Counted from the stretch's first letter, positions 1 to 7,967 are shown. The stretch is 16,500 bases of DNA from JALVDI01 sp039186435 (GCA_039186435.1 JBCDAA010000190.1:1-16500), one strand, 5' to 3'. Translations and numbers: made by a program. Notes: generated by a model not told the origin, from the letters alone.

Positions 1-1082
1 CCGAACCCGAGCCAGAGCCTGCACCCGAACCCGAACCGGAGCCCGAACCCGCCCCCCTCGAAGCAGGCGCGATGGTGTCCATCCCTGCGGGGCCCTTCCT
101 CGCGGGAAGCGCGCCCGGTGTTCCGTGGCGGCGCGCTCGCGACGAGGCCGACCTCGTTGAGGTCTCGCTCGGGGCGTTTCGCATCGATCGACTTCCCTAC
201 CCGAACGATCCCGACCAGTCGCCCCGAACCCACGTCACCGCCAACGAAGCCGCCGCGCTTTGCGACGCGGAGGGCAAACGTCTCTGCAGCGAGCTCGAAT
301 GGGAACGCGCCTGCAAGGGCGGCAACGCGGAGCGACTTTTTCCGACCGGCCCGAACCTCGATCTCGAGACCTGCGCAAACAGCGCATGCGCATCTCCCGA
401 AGACGTCCTGCGGATGGGCGTGCTCGCCGGCGAGTGGACGGCGTCGAGCGGAAACCGCGGCCTTGAAGCCAGCACGCGAATCTTTCGAGGTGCTGCCCCC
501 GACGCCGAGCTCCTCCATCGGCATCGATGCGCGGCCCGGCGCGCGGCGGAACCGGCCACGCTGAGCGCGAACCTCGGTTTTCGCTGCTGCGCGGGCCCTG
601 TCCAAACCGCGACCTATCCCGAAGAACGAGACCCGGCGCGCTTTCGACGAATGACCCCGAGTCAAGACGAGCTCCGCGCCATGCTGCGATCCATCCCCGA
701 ACTTGCGCCCTGGGCGGACGACTTCGTGCACGAAGACGCCGAGAGCATGGCGCGCGCGCTTCAGGACGACGACGCGGACCTTCGCGGTTGGGAACTCACC
801 GGGGGACCGCTCCGCTGGTCTCCCCGCACGGGCGACGTGGCGTGGGTACTCGCTGGCCGAAGTCGCGGTGATGCGCTCGTCGCGGTGCTCTACACCCTCC
901 CGGACGGGAGCTTCCGGCACGCGTCGAGCTTCGTCCTTCGCGGCGAGAACACACCGATCGCGGTCGCCTTCACGCCGCCCTCCCGCGGCGAACTCTTGTG
1001 GAGCCCCTGCTGGGGGTGCCTCGGTGAAGGCGGCGCGATTCGCCTTCGCGAGGACGGCGCCCTCACCGTGTCGCACCGCTAG
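1..1082 (+). CDS. FGE-sulfatase (SUMF1-like) domain protein, 3' part of gene
   Basis: The reading frame is open from base 3 and has no start in the window, so the gene begins upstream. The first ~18 codons are alternating Pro-Glu/Pro-Ala, a stiff linker typical of proteins that cross or leave the membrane. A formylglycine-generating-enzyme-like fold follows: MVSIPAGPFLAGS opens the domain, GKRLCSELEWERACKG is the RLPTEAEWE-type signature, AGEWTAS matches the NVWEW block and NLGFRCC closes it. The usual YPVTN motif is degenerate (LPYPND). I could not find the catalytic Cys pair of true FGE, so a non-catalytic binding or scaffold role is likely. About 150 C-terminal residues form an unrecognised domain ending near SPCWGCLGEGG (CxxC, bases 1008-1019). 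The stop overlaps the stop of the convergent gene. The fold is well supported; the function is not. Confidence 0.8.
   Translation, partial: EPEPEPAPEPEPEPEPAPLEAGAMVSIPAGPFLAGSAPGVPWRRARDEADLVEVSLGAFRIDRLPYPNDPDQSPRTHVTANEAAALCDAEGKRLCSELEWERACKGGNAERLFPTGPNLDLETCANSACASPEDVLRMGVLAGEWTASSGNRGLEASTRIFRGAAPDAELLHRHRCAARRAAEPATLSANLGFRCCAGPVQTATYPEERDPARFRRMTPSQDELRAMLRSIPELAPWADDFVHEDAESMARALQDDDADLRGWELTGGPLRWSPRTGDVAWVLAGRSRGDALVAVLYTLPDGSFRHASSFVLRGENTPIAVAFTPPSRGELLWSPCWGCLGEGGAIRLREDGALTVSHR
3..56 (+). repeat. Pro-Glu/Pro-Ala coding repeat (linker)
   Basis: A run of two-codon units (GAR-CCN, with two GCN-CCN variants) encodes a Glu-Pro/Ala-Pro linker. It lies just before the FGE-like domain and may continue upstream of the window. 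Such linkers act as extended spacers in periplasmic or surface proteins. Confidence 0.8.
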
Positions 1083-1711
1083 GTGGCCCACCACACAAGT
1101 CCGGCTGCGGCGGCAACGAGGCCGAGGCAGCCGAGAGCACAACCTACCTCCTCGGCACGACTCACTGGCACCGGTCGCGGATTTCGGTAGTCGATCGTGC
1201 GCAGCATCGACTCAATGAGAAACCCGAGGATGAAGTCCTCCGCGCCACACCACCGCGCCACGACGAGTTCCTGGGTTGTGTCGTCTAGCTGGACCACGAC
1301 GAGCACTTCCGCCGAGGTGTCGATCATCACCCACTGGTGCGCACCGTCGAACGCGATCGTCACCCAGTCGTCGGTGGAGTTCGCCGCAAGCCACGCCTTC
1401 CCTCGCTCGGTCTCCGTGAGATCGGGACGACCGCTCAGAATCTGTTCGTCGAAGTCTCCGGTTGGCGCAGTTCGAAGCGCAACGCGATCCCACGCGAAGT
1501 CCTGCCGAAGCACCCACGTCCAAAGGGTGTCGAACGCGTCAAAGGCCCCTTCCGGAAGGGGTTCCGCGCAAAGAAGCGCAACCGCACTCCGAATGTGCGT
1601 TCGCGCGAGGGAGGGCGCTGGCGTCCCGCGGTACGACGCATTCGGTGCGGAAAGAACCTCCCCCGCGCGCTTCACGAGAGCGCGGACTTCATCCCGAGGA
1701 TCAGCGTCCAC
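1079..1711 (-). CDS. Hypothetical protein with C-terminal membrane anchor
   Basis: A 210-residue protein starting at GTG (1711). The Shine-Dalgarno-like AGGA sits 5 nt upstream, and the start lies in a 57-nt divergent gap before the FAH gene. No family was recognised. Most of the protein is soluble, with an acidic, mixed alpha/beta-looking middle (around STDDWVTIAFDGAHQWVMID and AEVLVVVQLDD). The last ~20 residues (GCALGCLGLVAAAAGLVWW) form one hydrophobic helix, so the protein is probably tail-anchored with its bulk in the cytoplasm. It has no signal peptide. Its TAG stop and the TAG stop of the convergent FGE-like gene are the two strands of a single CTAG. Codon use resembles that of its neighbours, and the plus-strand frames opposite it give no recognisable protein. 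Confidence 0.7.
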   Translation of the reverse strand: MDADPRDEVRALVKRAGEVLSAPNASYRGTPAPSLARTHIRSAVALLCAEPLPEGAFDAFDTLWTWVLRQDFAWDRVALRTAPTGDFDEQILSGRPDLTETERGKAWLAANSTDDWVTIAFDGAHQWVMIDTSAEVLVVVQLDDTTQELVVARWCGAEDFILGFLIESMLRTIDYRNPRPVPVSRAEEVGCALGCLGLVAAAAGLVWWAT

Positions 1712-1755
1712 GCCTTTCCTACGCTCCCTTCAACTTCGATCTACCGGCGACCTGA

Positions 1756-1761
1756 TAGGCT
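1756..1761 (+). promoter_or_regulatory. Possible -10 box (TAGGCT) for the FAH-family gene
   Basis: TAGGCT lies 7 nt before the GTG start of the FAH-family gene, and no Shine-Dalgarno sequence is visible. The spacing would fit a leaderless transcript starting at the initiation codon. No convincing -35 element was found 16-18 nt upstream. Confidence 0.3.
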
Positions 1762-1768
1762 GCGCGCC

Positions 1769-2548
1769 GTGAAGATCGTCCGCCTCGAAGATGGCCGCTG
1801 GGCGGACGCCCGCGGCGATACGTTCCACGTTCTCAGCGCGGCCCCCTGGGACGAGGGCACCCCGACCGGCGAAACGCTTTCGTCCGCGTCCCTCGCCGCA
1901 CCGGTCAGCCCCAGCAAGGTGGTGTGCGTGGGTCGAAACTACGCCGCCCACGCGAAGGAACTCGGGAACGAGGTGCCCAGCGAACCGCTCCTCTTTCTCA
2001 AACCGCCCTCCGCGATCATCGGCCCGGGGGAACCCGTTCTCCTTCCGCCGCAGAGTCAGCGCGTGGAACATGAAGCCGAGCTCGCTGCTGTGATCGGAAC
2101 GCGCATCTTCTGCGGCGATCGAGACGCCGCGAAGAAGGCTGTGTTCGGGTTTACGATCGCCAACGACGTGACCGCGCGGGATATCCAGCGAGGCGACGTC
2201 CAGTTCACCCGCGGAAAGGGCTTCGACACGTTCTGCCCGATCGGCCCCGCGGTGGTCACCGACGTGGATCCGAGCGACCTCGCCATTCAACTCTGGGTCT
2301 CCGGAAAATTGCGTCAGGACGGCAGAACGAGCGCCATGGTGTGGGACGCGTTTGATCTGATCGCCTACATTTCAACGGTAATGACGCTCCTTCCCGGTGA
2401 TCTTGTGCTGACCGGAACGCCGAAGGGGGTCGGGCCTCTCGCCCCGAACGACGAGGTCCGCATCTCCATCGAGGATCTCGGGACGCTCACCCACGGCGTT
2501 CTCGCACGCTCCGACGTGCACAAATCCGGCAATCGCCCTAGGAACTAA
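1769..2548 (+). CDS. Fumarylacetoacetate hydrolase (FAH) family protein
   Basis: A 259-residue single-domain FAH-superfamily enzyme of typical size. Members cleave or tautomerise C-C bonds of acylpyruvate-like substrates using a divalent metal. The family core is clear: VCVGRNYAAHAKELGNEVP, FLKPPSAIIGPG, VEHEAELAAVIG, IANDVTARDIQ, KGFDTFCPIGP and LVLTGTPKGVGPL. The metal-ligand triad is intact at Glu102, Glu104 and Asp133, with the E-x-E to Asp spacing known for HpcE-type enzymes. The frame is open far upstream to 1337, but homology begins at the GTG at 1769 (KIVRLEDGRW), so that start is chosen. The next gene starts 2-5 nt after the stop, suggesting co-transcription. The substrate (acylpyruvate, oxaloacetate tautomer or an aromatic-degradation intermediate) cannot be told from sequence, and no pathway genes are adjacent. 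Confidence 0.93.
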   Translation: MKIVRLEDGRWADARGDTFHVLSAAPWDEGTPTGETLSSASLAAPVSPSKVVCVGRNYAAHAKELGNEVPSEPLLFLKPPSAIIGPGEPVLLPPQSQRVEHEAELAAVIGTRIFCGDRDAAKKAVFGFTIANDVTARDIQRGDVQFTRGKGFDTFCPIGPAVVTDVDPSDLAIQLWVSGKLRQDGRTSAMVWDAFDLIAYISTVMTLLPGDLVLTGTPKGVGPLAPNDEVRISIEDLGTLTHGVLARSDVHKSGNRPRN

Positions 2549-2553
2549 CCTTG

Positions 2554-4599
2554 ATGCGCGTCCTCCCTCTCTTGCTTCTCCTCGGTTGCTACGACCACTT
2601 CGTCCGCGGAGACAGAGACGGATCGGTGGACCCGACCGAAGACGCAGCCCTTCGCGATGCCGGTGCCGATGGCTTCGTCGCGATCGATGGAGGCATCGAC
2701 GCACCGGATGGAGTGGACGGAGGGATCGACGGCGGGTTCGACGCCGGGTTTGACGCAGGCGCCGACGCGGGACGACCTCCGACGCCGCGGCCTCCCAACC
2801 CAGCGACCTGTCGCATCGAACCTGAGATCTTTCCCTTTGACGCACCGGTTCAGGAGTACCGGTGGCCGAGCGGACCGATCGAAGTTCACTCGGACGCGGT
2901 ACACGTCTCCGCTACGCCTCTGGTGATCGATCTCGAGCCCGACGGTGAGGACCTCGAACCGGTGCTCGTGTTCACCTCCTACCCGCCGCTCGGGCGTACG
3001 GAAGAACCCGGGATTCTTCGCATCGTCGATCCGCGAACCAACACCACCATCTCCTACCCGCCCACCTCGGCGGATCGCGGCGTCCTCGAAGCCACGACCA
3101 ACCTCGCTGCGGGCGACATCGACGGCGACGGCCGAAACGAGATCGTTGGCATCGGTGCGGGCGGCGGCACCTGGGCATTTCGTTCGGACGGCACGCTTCT
3201 GTGGCAATCGTTCTGGCCTCGGCTGAACGACCTCGGTGGCGGTCTTGGCTTCTTCAGCTCCATCGGAGGCGGCCCCGCCATCGCCGATCTCGACGCCGAC
3301 GGACGACCGGAGATCGTGGTGGGTCGCATGGCGCTGGCGGGAGATACCGGAGAGGTCCTCTGGGACGCCGAAGACACCTACGGCATGGGCATCAACACCT
3401 TCATCGGACCGCTTCCATGCGTCGCGGATCTCGACGGCGATGGCCTTCAGGAAGTCATCAGCGGAAACACGCTCTTCGACGATCAAGGCGACGAGATCTG
3501 GCAGTCCGAGGTCCCCGATGGCCTTTGCGCGGTCGCCGACGTGTGGCCGGGCGTTCCGGGTCCCGACGTGATCCTCGTGTCGAATGGTTTCCTCCGCATT
3601 CTGGATCGTCGCGACGGAACGCAGGTGTGGGTGCGCGACCTCGAAGGCCGAAGCATTCGGCGCGTAGGCGGCGCTCCGACGGTCGCGGATTTCGATGGCG
3701 ATGGACGACCGGAAATTGGCGTTGCCTACGCGGCCGCCTACGGCGTGTACGACGTCGAGTGCGAGGACGCGAGCGACGAGGGCTGCATCGGTCGCGGCCT
3801 TCTCTGGAAAGCCGACACCTCGGATGCCTCGTCCGCGGGAACGGGCTCGAGCGTTTTCGACTTCAACGGCGACGGGCGCAGCGAGGTCATCTACAACGAT
3901 GAGCAGGCGTTCCGCGTCTACGACGGTCTTACCGGCCGCGTCGAGTTTCAGGAACCGAACTCGTCGCGCACCCGCTCTGAAAACCCGACCATCGCCGACA
4001 TCGACAACGATGGCGACGCGGAAATCATCTTCTCCGCGAACGCCGAAGCGCGTTTCATCTTCGAGTGGTGGACCGACCCGGGCGTTGAGATTTGGGGCGA
4101 TCGACGTGGCCGCTGGGTCGGCTCGCGCCGCATCTGGAACCAGCACGCCTACCACATCGACAACGTCAACGAAGACGGCTCGATTCCGCGGCGTCCGAAC
4201 CCGTCGTGGGAAGGCCACAACAGCTTCCGCCAGAACTTCCGCGAGACCCTCGACGTCCTCGTCGTGCCGGACCTCTGGGGCGGCGAAGGCAGCTTCGAGT
4301 GCCTCGGCGGCTCGCGCGCGCGCCTCAACCTCGAGATCTTCAACTACGGCCTCGAGCGCGCCGGCACGGTCGTTGTGGGAATCTACCGCGGCCGCCCCAG
4401 TTCCGGGGGCGTGCGCGTCGGTGAGGTTCGAACCACGCGCCCGCTTCTTCCGCGGGGCGACTCGGAGGTACTCACCTTCGACGTTGACGTCTTCCCACCT
4501 TTCGAAACCTACTACGGTGTGATCGACGAGGAAGAGACCGTGTTCGAGTGCCGCGAGGGCAACAACCAGATGTTCATCTGGGAGCCGACGTGCCCGTAA
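2554..4599 (+). CDS. FG-GAP/VCBS-repeat lipoprotein A
   Basis: A 681-residue predicted outer-surface lipoprotein. MRVLPLLLLLGC is a very short signal peptide with an LLGC lipobox (Cys12). An Asp/Gly-rich linker to about residue 73 follows, then a beta-propeller-type array of Ca-binding repeats. DxDxDG loops lie near residues 188 (DIDGDGRNE), 245 (DLDADGRPE), 292 (DLDGDGLQE), 379 (DFDGDGRPE), 436 (DFNGDGRSE) and 482 (DIDNDGDAE). WNQHAYHIDNVNEDGSIP near residue 530 is a block I know from related FG-GAP proteins. The C-terminal ~100 residues look CARDB-like and end in ECREGNN. A TTG at 2551 has better spacing to AGGA (7 nt) than the ATG at 2554 (10 nt), so translation may begin one codon earlier. 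The role is probably surface adhesion or ligand binding; the ligand is unknown. The 3' end overlaps the next gene by 10 nt. Confidence 0.9.
   Translation: MRVLPLLLLLGCYDHFVRGDRDGSVDPTEDAALRDAGADGFVAIDGGIDAPDGVDGGIDGGFDAGFDAGADAGRPPTPRPPNPATCRIEPEIFPFDAPVQEYRWPSGPIEVHSDAVHVSATPLVIDLEPDGEDLEPVLVFTSYPPLGRTEEPGILRIVDPRTNTTISYPPTSADRGVLEATTNLAAGDIDGDGRNEIVGIGAGGGTWAFRSDGTLLWQSFWPRLNDLGGGLGFFSSIGGGPAIADLDADGRPEIVVGRMALAGDTGEVLWDAEDTYGMGINTFIGPLPCVADLDGDGLQEVISGNTLFDDQGDEIWQSEVPDGLCAVADVWPGVPGPDVILVSNGFLRILDRRDGTQVWVRDLEGRSIRRVGGAPTVADFDGDGRPEIGVAYAAAYGVYDVECEDASDEGCIGRGLLWKADTSDASSAGTGSSVFDFNGDGRSEVIYNDEQAFRVYDGLTGRVEFQEPNSSRTRSENPTIADIDNDGDAEIIFSANAEARFIFEWWTDPGVEIWGDRRGRWVGSRRIWNQHAYHIDNVNEDGSIPRRPNPSWEGHNSFRQNFRETLDVLVVPDLWGGEGSFECLGGSRARLNLEIFNYGLERAGTVVVGIYRGRPSSGGVRVGEVRTTRPLLPRGDSEVLTFDVDVFPPFETYYGVIDEEETVFECREGNNQMFIWEPTCP
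2686..2771 (+). repeat. Asp/Gly-rich low-complexity coding repeat
   Basis: A run of short GIDGG / GFDAG / GADAG-type units follows the lipid-anchored Cys of lipoprotein A. At DNA level this is an imperfect 9-12 nt periodicity around GAC-GSN. Acidic linkers of this kind are common after the lipobox in myxobacterial surface proteins and probably hold the propeller away from the membrane. Confidence 0.7.
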
Positions 4600-5927
4600 A
4601 GAAGCAGGGGCAGGTCTTCACCCTCTTCTTTGCCCTCGCGGATCAGCTCGGCATCACCTCCGACCGAGAGCTCGCCGACCTCGCCGGCGTCTCGGTCGAA
4701 AGCATCGCGAACTGGCGAAGCGGATCGGTCGGCGAGCTGAAGAACCAGACGCTGCAGGGAGCCGTGCGCGGCCTGATCACCCGCGTCTCCATGCTTCAAG
4801 AACGCGCGCGTGCCCAACGCGACGCATTCGAGAGTGGCCTTTGCGGCATCGAGGTCGAAGAGGGGTCCGACCCGGCCACGATTCAAAAGAAGTTCAGTGA
4901 CCGGGTCATCTACGACTACCTCGGCCACCGCTTTCTCTACTTCGACGCGCAGGGTTCCCTCGCCTGGGAGCGCCTGATCAAGACCGGCTACGACCAGGAC
5001 CGGTGGCTTCGAGGCGTTGCCGCATGCGCAGACCAGTGGCTGAGCCGAGCCAAAGACCGTCATGGCCGCCCGAAGGGGGTGCTCGCGCGCGCTCTCGGGA
5101 TGGATCGCAAGTCGCGCGCTCGCGGCCTCGACGTCGTTAGCCTCGGCCCCGGCGAAGGCGGCAAAGAGCTCCTCCTCCTTCGAAAGGTGCTCGGTCTCGA
5201 AGAGGACCTCGGCTCGCGGCTTCCGTGGCTCTCCCTCAGTCTGGTCGATGTTTCGATCCCGCTGCTCCTCGAAGCCGCCCGAAGCGCGCGCGGACTCGTC
5301 GGTGCAGCGGCGCCGCACATGTCGGTCCTTCCGGTTTGCGGCGATTTCGAGGAAGGGGGGCTCCGCTTCGTGCAGCGCCTTCCCACCGCACGCAAGAACG
5401 GGGAAGAAGGCGTTCGCCTCGTGCTCATGCTGGGCAACACCTTCGGCAACCTCCGCAACGAAGAAGCCTTCATCCGTAACAAGCTTTGGAAGATGACGCG
5501 GCCGGGCGACTTTGTGTGGCTCGAGGTTGGACTGAGGCCCCAGCGGATCGAAGATGATCCGCTTTTTCGACTCACCGAAGCGGACCACGAGGTCACCGCC
5601 GCCGAAACGTGCCGGCGGCGATTGCTGATCGGTCCCTATCGCCGCTGGGAGGCCGCTGCCGGACGCGTCCGATCCAACCTCCAGCTACGCGTTTCGCTGC
5701 GCGAAGACGACGACAGCTGTCCGGTGCCCGAGAGCGTCAACTTCTGCCACGACCTCGTCATCGTGGATGAGCAGCGCGCCTGCACGATGCTCTACAGCCG
5801 CCGCTACACCCTCGAGGCGACGACCCGCTGGTTCGAGGAACTCGATTTTCGCGTCGAGGGGATTCACCGCGTCGAAGACAGCAAGCGCCGCCCGCGCGTC
5901 GCACACCTGCTCTTGCGACGGCGCTGA
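4590..5927 (+). CDS. Helix-turn-helix / EgtD-type SAM-dependent methyltransferase fusion
   Basis: A 445-residue protein. The start is GTG at 4590, preceded by GGGAG with 5-nt spacing and overlapping the lipoprotein A gene by 10 nt. The N-terminus carries an HTH-like segment (residues ~16-48: GITSDRELADLAGVSVESIA then NWRSGSV), followed by a long helical stretch. From about residue 178 it resembles the histidine-specific methyltransferase family (PF10017; EgtD, fungal DMAT N-methyltransferases). SAM motif I is VVSLGPGEGGKE (182-193), the ribose-binding acidic residue is in LVDVS (Asp220), and the family hallmark is LGNTFGN (281-287). LYSRRYTLEATTRWFEEL near 401 matches the C-terminal substrate block. 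EgtD proteins are about 320 residues, so the HTH region is an addition. No ergothioneine genes are adjacent. The substrate is unknown, and DNA binding by the HTH is inferred. Confidence 0.82.
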   Translation: MPVKKQGQVFTLFFALADQLGITSDRELADLAGVSVESIANWRSGSVGELKNQTLQGAVRGLITRVSMLQERARAQRDAFESGLCGIEVEEGSDPATIQKKFSDRVIYDYLGHRFLYFDAQGSLAWERLIKTGYDQDRWLRGVAACADQWLSRAKDRHGRPKGVLARALGMDRKSRARGLDVVSLGPGEGGKELLLLRKVLGLEEDLGSRLPWLSLSLVDVSIPLLLEAARSARGLVGAAAPHMSVLPVCGDFEEGGLRFVQRLPTARKNGEEGVRLVLMLGNTFGNLRNEEAFIRNKLWKMTRPGDFVWLEVGLRPQRIEDDPLFRLTEADHEVTAAETCRRRLLIGPYRRWEAAAGRVRSNLQLRVSLREDDDSCPVPESVNFCHDLVIVDEQRACTMLYSRRYTLEATTRWFEELDFRVEGIHRVEDSKRRPRVAHLLLRRR

Positions 5928-6051
5928 TCGCTGATCGGTGCTCGGCTGACGGTTTTTCGCTTCCCGCCGGCAGTTCTTTGACGGCAGAGACACGAAACGG
6001 TGCGGAAAGTGAAGTGTGGGCCGCCGGAACGTCCCTTGCTTTCTCCTCGGT

Positions 6052-7932
6052 ATGCGCTCCGCCGCCGCCGTCCTGGTCCTCTGCGGATGCTTCGAGTCCT
6101 ACGAGGCGCACGACGCTCCTTTTGATTCGGGACGAGACGCGGCGGTACGGACCGACGCTTCGCGCGCTCTTCCGCCTCGCGTGGTCGGCCCGGCGGACAG
6201 CGGAATCGATACGGGCGCAACCCTCCGCTGGGACGCTTCGGCACCGCGGGAAGATCCTCCTCCATGCGTTCTCGACGAAGGGCGCCGCGTTGGACGACTT
6301 CAGGTCGAAGCGCGCTGGGGCCGGCCGCATGCCGACGTGGTCATGTCGCCGCTGGTCATCCCGATCGCGGGTCGCCCACAGATTCTCGTCAACCTCGGCG
6401 CCCTTTGGACCATCAACCCGCGAACCGGCGACGCCAACGCCTTTGGTCGCACGGTGTCCCCTGCTGAACTCGAGTGGGCGACCCATCTCGCGGCGGCGGA
6501 CTTGGACGGGGACGAACGTCCGGACATCGTCGGCATTCGCGCCGGCGGCGGGTTGGTCGCGACCGGAAACGATGGCCTCGAACTCTGGCGAACTCGGTGG
6601 CCCACCTCCGCCATGATCGCACCTGGCGAGTCCGGCGCACCCACCTTGGCCGATTTGAACCGCGACGGGTCTCCGGAGGTCGTTCTTGGCCACAGCGTTC
6701 TCAACGGAACGAACGGTGAGGTTCTCTGGCAGGGACCGGCTCATTCGGGGCGCGGCATCAACGGCGTCGCCGGACCCATCAGCTGCGTGGCCAACCTTCA
6801 CGGCAACGCGGACCTCGAGGTGGTCGCGGGTCGAAGCGCGTTCGATGCGCGCGGCCGCGTCCTCTGGCACGCCGAAACGCCGGACGGGCTTTGCGCCGTC
6901 GGAAACGTCTTCGACGGGAATGCCGACCTCGAGGTCGCTCTCGTCGCGGAGGGGCGTCTCTATGTCTTGGATGGGGCGAGCGGCGCGGTGCTCTGGGACC
7001 GAGACCTTGTCGGCCGGGCCGGCCACGCGCTCGGCGGGGCTCCCGCACTCACGGACGCCGACGGGGATGGCGAACACGAGGTTGTCGTCGCGTACGGCGC
7101 CAAGCTCGCCCTTTACGAGCCAAACTGCGACGAGCACTGCGAAGAGGAAGGCATCCGCTGGAGCTTTCCCATTCGCGACGAGTCTTCCTCCACCTCGACG
7201 GTGACGATCTTCGACTTCGAAAGCGACGGGAGCTTCGAGGTGGTGCACAACGATCACTACATGCTGCGAATCCTCGCGGCCCGCGACGGAACGATGCTCG
7301 CCGCTGCCCGCAACCACTCGCGCACCCGCACGGAAGCACCCACCATCGCGGACGTCGACGGGGACGAGCAGGCCGAAATCGTCGCACCCTCGAGTTCGCT
7401 GGAGGGCGTCGTCGCAACGCACCAGCCTGGCGTTGCGATCATCGGTGATGCCCACGGAAGCTGGGCGGGGACCTTCGCGCACTTCACGCAGCATGCCTCC
7501 GCTGGAGCGCACACAACGACAGGCGGGACGTTTGAAACCGTCGATACCGCGGTCGGCTTTCGCCACAACGTGGATCCTTCGTTCGATCCGCGCCTCGCGC
7601 CCAACCTCTGGATTCATTCGGTGAATCTTCGCTGCAGGCGACGAGGGCGCGCGATCGCGCGCATTCGAATCCGCAACAGCGGAGACCGCCCTTCCCCCGC
7701 GGGCGTTCCGCTAACCGTTCAGGCGACCGACGCACCGCCCATCCAGCGGGGTCGAATTCCGGAGACGATTGCCCCAGGGGGAACTTTGGAGGTGGAGATT
7801 CCTTTGGAAGCAGACGGGCGTCACTGGACGATTCGGGTCGACGATGATCCGCTCATGAGCCCTCGCTCGACGGTTCTCGAGTGCAATGAGGACGACAACG
7901 AGTTCGACCTGGGTGCCCCGCGCTGCGAGTGA
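6052..7932 (+). CDS. FG-GAP/VCBS-repeat lipoprotein B (paralogue of A)
   Basis: A 626-residue predicted lipoprotein. The ATG at 6052 is chosen because it gives a compact signal peptide, MRSAAAVLVLCGC (lipid-modified Cys13), although no Shine-Dalgarno is visible and the frame is open to 6016. The layout mirrors lipoprotein A: acidic linker, repeat array, then a CARDB-like tail ending in ECNEDDNEF. Shared blocks include LAAADLDGDERPDIVGIRAG (A: LAAGDIDGDGRNEIVGIGAG), ETPDGLCAV (A: EVPDGLCAV) and HSRTRTEAPTIADVDGD (A: SSRTRSENPTIADIDND). Repeat loops lie near residues 150, 201, 335, 388 and 434. Several are degenerate (NLHGNADLE, DFESDGSFE), suggesting loss of calcium sites. The WNQHAYH block of A is replaced by FTQHASAGAHTT. 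Its surface role is presumably related to that of A. Confidence 0.88.
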   Translation: MRSAAAVLVLCGCFESYEAHDAPFDSGRDAAVRTDASRALPPRVVGPADSGIDTGATLRWDASAPREDPPPCVLDEGRRVGRLQVEARWGRPHADVVMSPLVIPIAGRPQILVNLGALWTINPRTGDANAFGRTVSPAELEWATHLAAADLDGDERPDIVGIRAGGGLVATGNDGLELWRTRWPTSAMIAPGESGAPTLADLNRDGSPEVVLGHSVLNGTNGEVLWQGPAHSGRGINGVAGPISCVANLHGNADLEVVAGRSAFDARGRVLWHAETPDGLCAVGNVFDGNADLEVALVAEGRLYVLDGASGAVLWDRDLVGRAGHALGGAPALTDADGDGEHEVVVAYGAKLALYEPNCDEHCEEEGIRWSFPIRDESSSTSTVTIFDFESDGSFEVVHNDHYMLRILAARDGTMLAAARNHSRTRTEAPTIADVDGDEQAEIVAPSSSLEGVVATHQPGVAIIGDAHGSWAGTFAHFTQHASAGAHTTTGGTFETVDTAVGFRHNVDPSFDPRLAPNLWIHSVNLRCRRRGRAIARIRIRNSGDRPSPAGVPLTVQATDAPPIQRGRIPETIAPGGTLEVEIPLEADGRHWTIRVDDDPLMSPRSTVLECNEDDNEFDLGAPRCE

Positions 7933-7955
7933 TGGTGGCCAGCACGGAGCCGGTT

Positions 7956-7961
7956 TATGCT
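7956..7961 (+). promoter_or_regulatory. Possible -10 box (TATGCT) for the helical-protein gene
   Basis: TATGCT ends 6 nt before the ATG at 7968, and no Shine-Dalgarno is visible. The arrangement fits leaderless initiation. No good -35 is seen, and the box starts 23 nt after the stop of lipoprotein B, so read-through from upstream is also possible. Confidence 0.3.
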
Positions 7962-7967
7962 CCGGCC

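Noticed and set aside
1337..1768. N-terminal extension of the FAH-family gene
   Set aside because: The frame is open, but family similarity starts at the GTG at 1769. The extension is Arg/Lys-rich nonsense opposite the minus-strand hypothetical gene.
2545..4218. Very long open frame on the minus strand opposite lipoprotein A
   Set aside because: The plus-strand frame has a lipobox and six VCBS loops. The antisense product has no recognisable fold and arises from GC-rich codon structure and repeated GAC/GTC codons.
1..5927. Ergothioneine pathway (FGE-domain gene plus EgtD-like gene)
   Set aside because: The FGE-like protein has a Pro-Glu linker and a different C-terminus from EgtB, with no visible DinB-type domain. 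The genes are separated by three others and the EgtD-like pocket is altered.
5928..6051. Possible terminator or promoter between the methyltransferase and lipoprotein B genes
   Set aside because: A T-run and GCCG/CGGC arms are present, but the stem is only 4 bp with an 11-nt loop and is not followed by T. TTGACG at 5978 has no fitting -10.
5758..7617. Long open frame on the minus strand opposite lipoprotein B
   Set aside because: Same effect as in paralogue A: the sense strand encodes clear VCBS repeats and a signal peptide, while the antisense protein looks like a mirror of the repeats.
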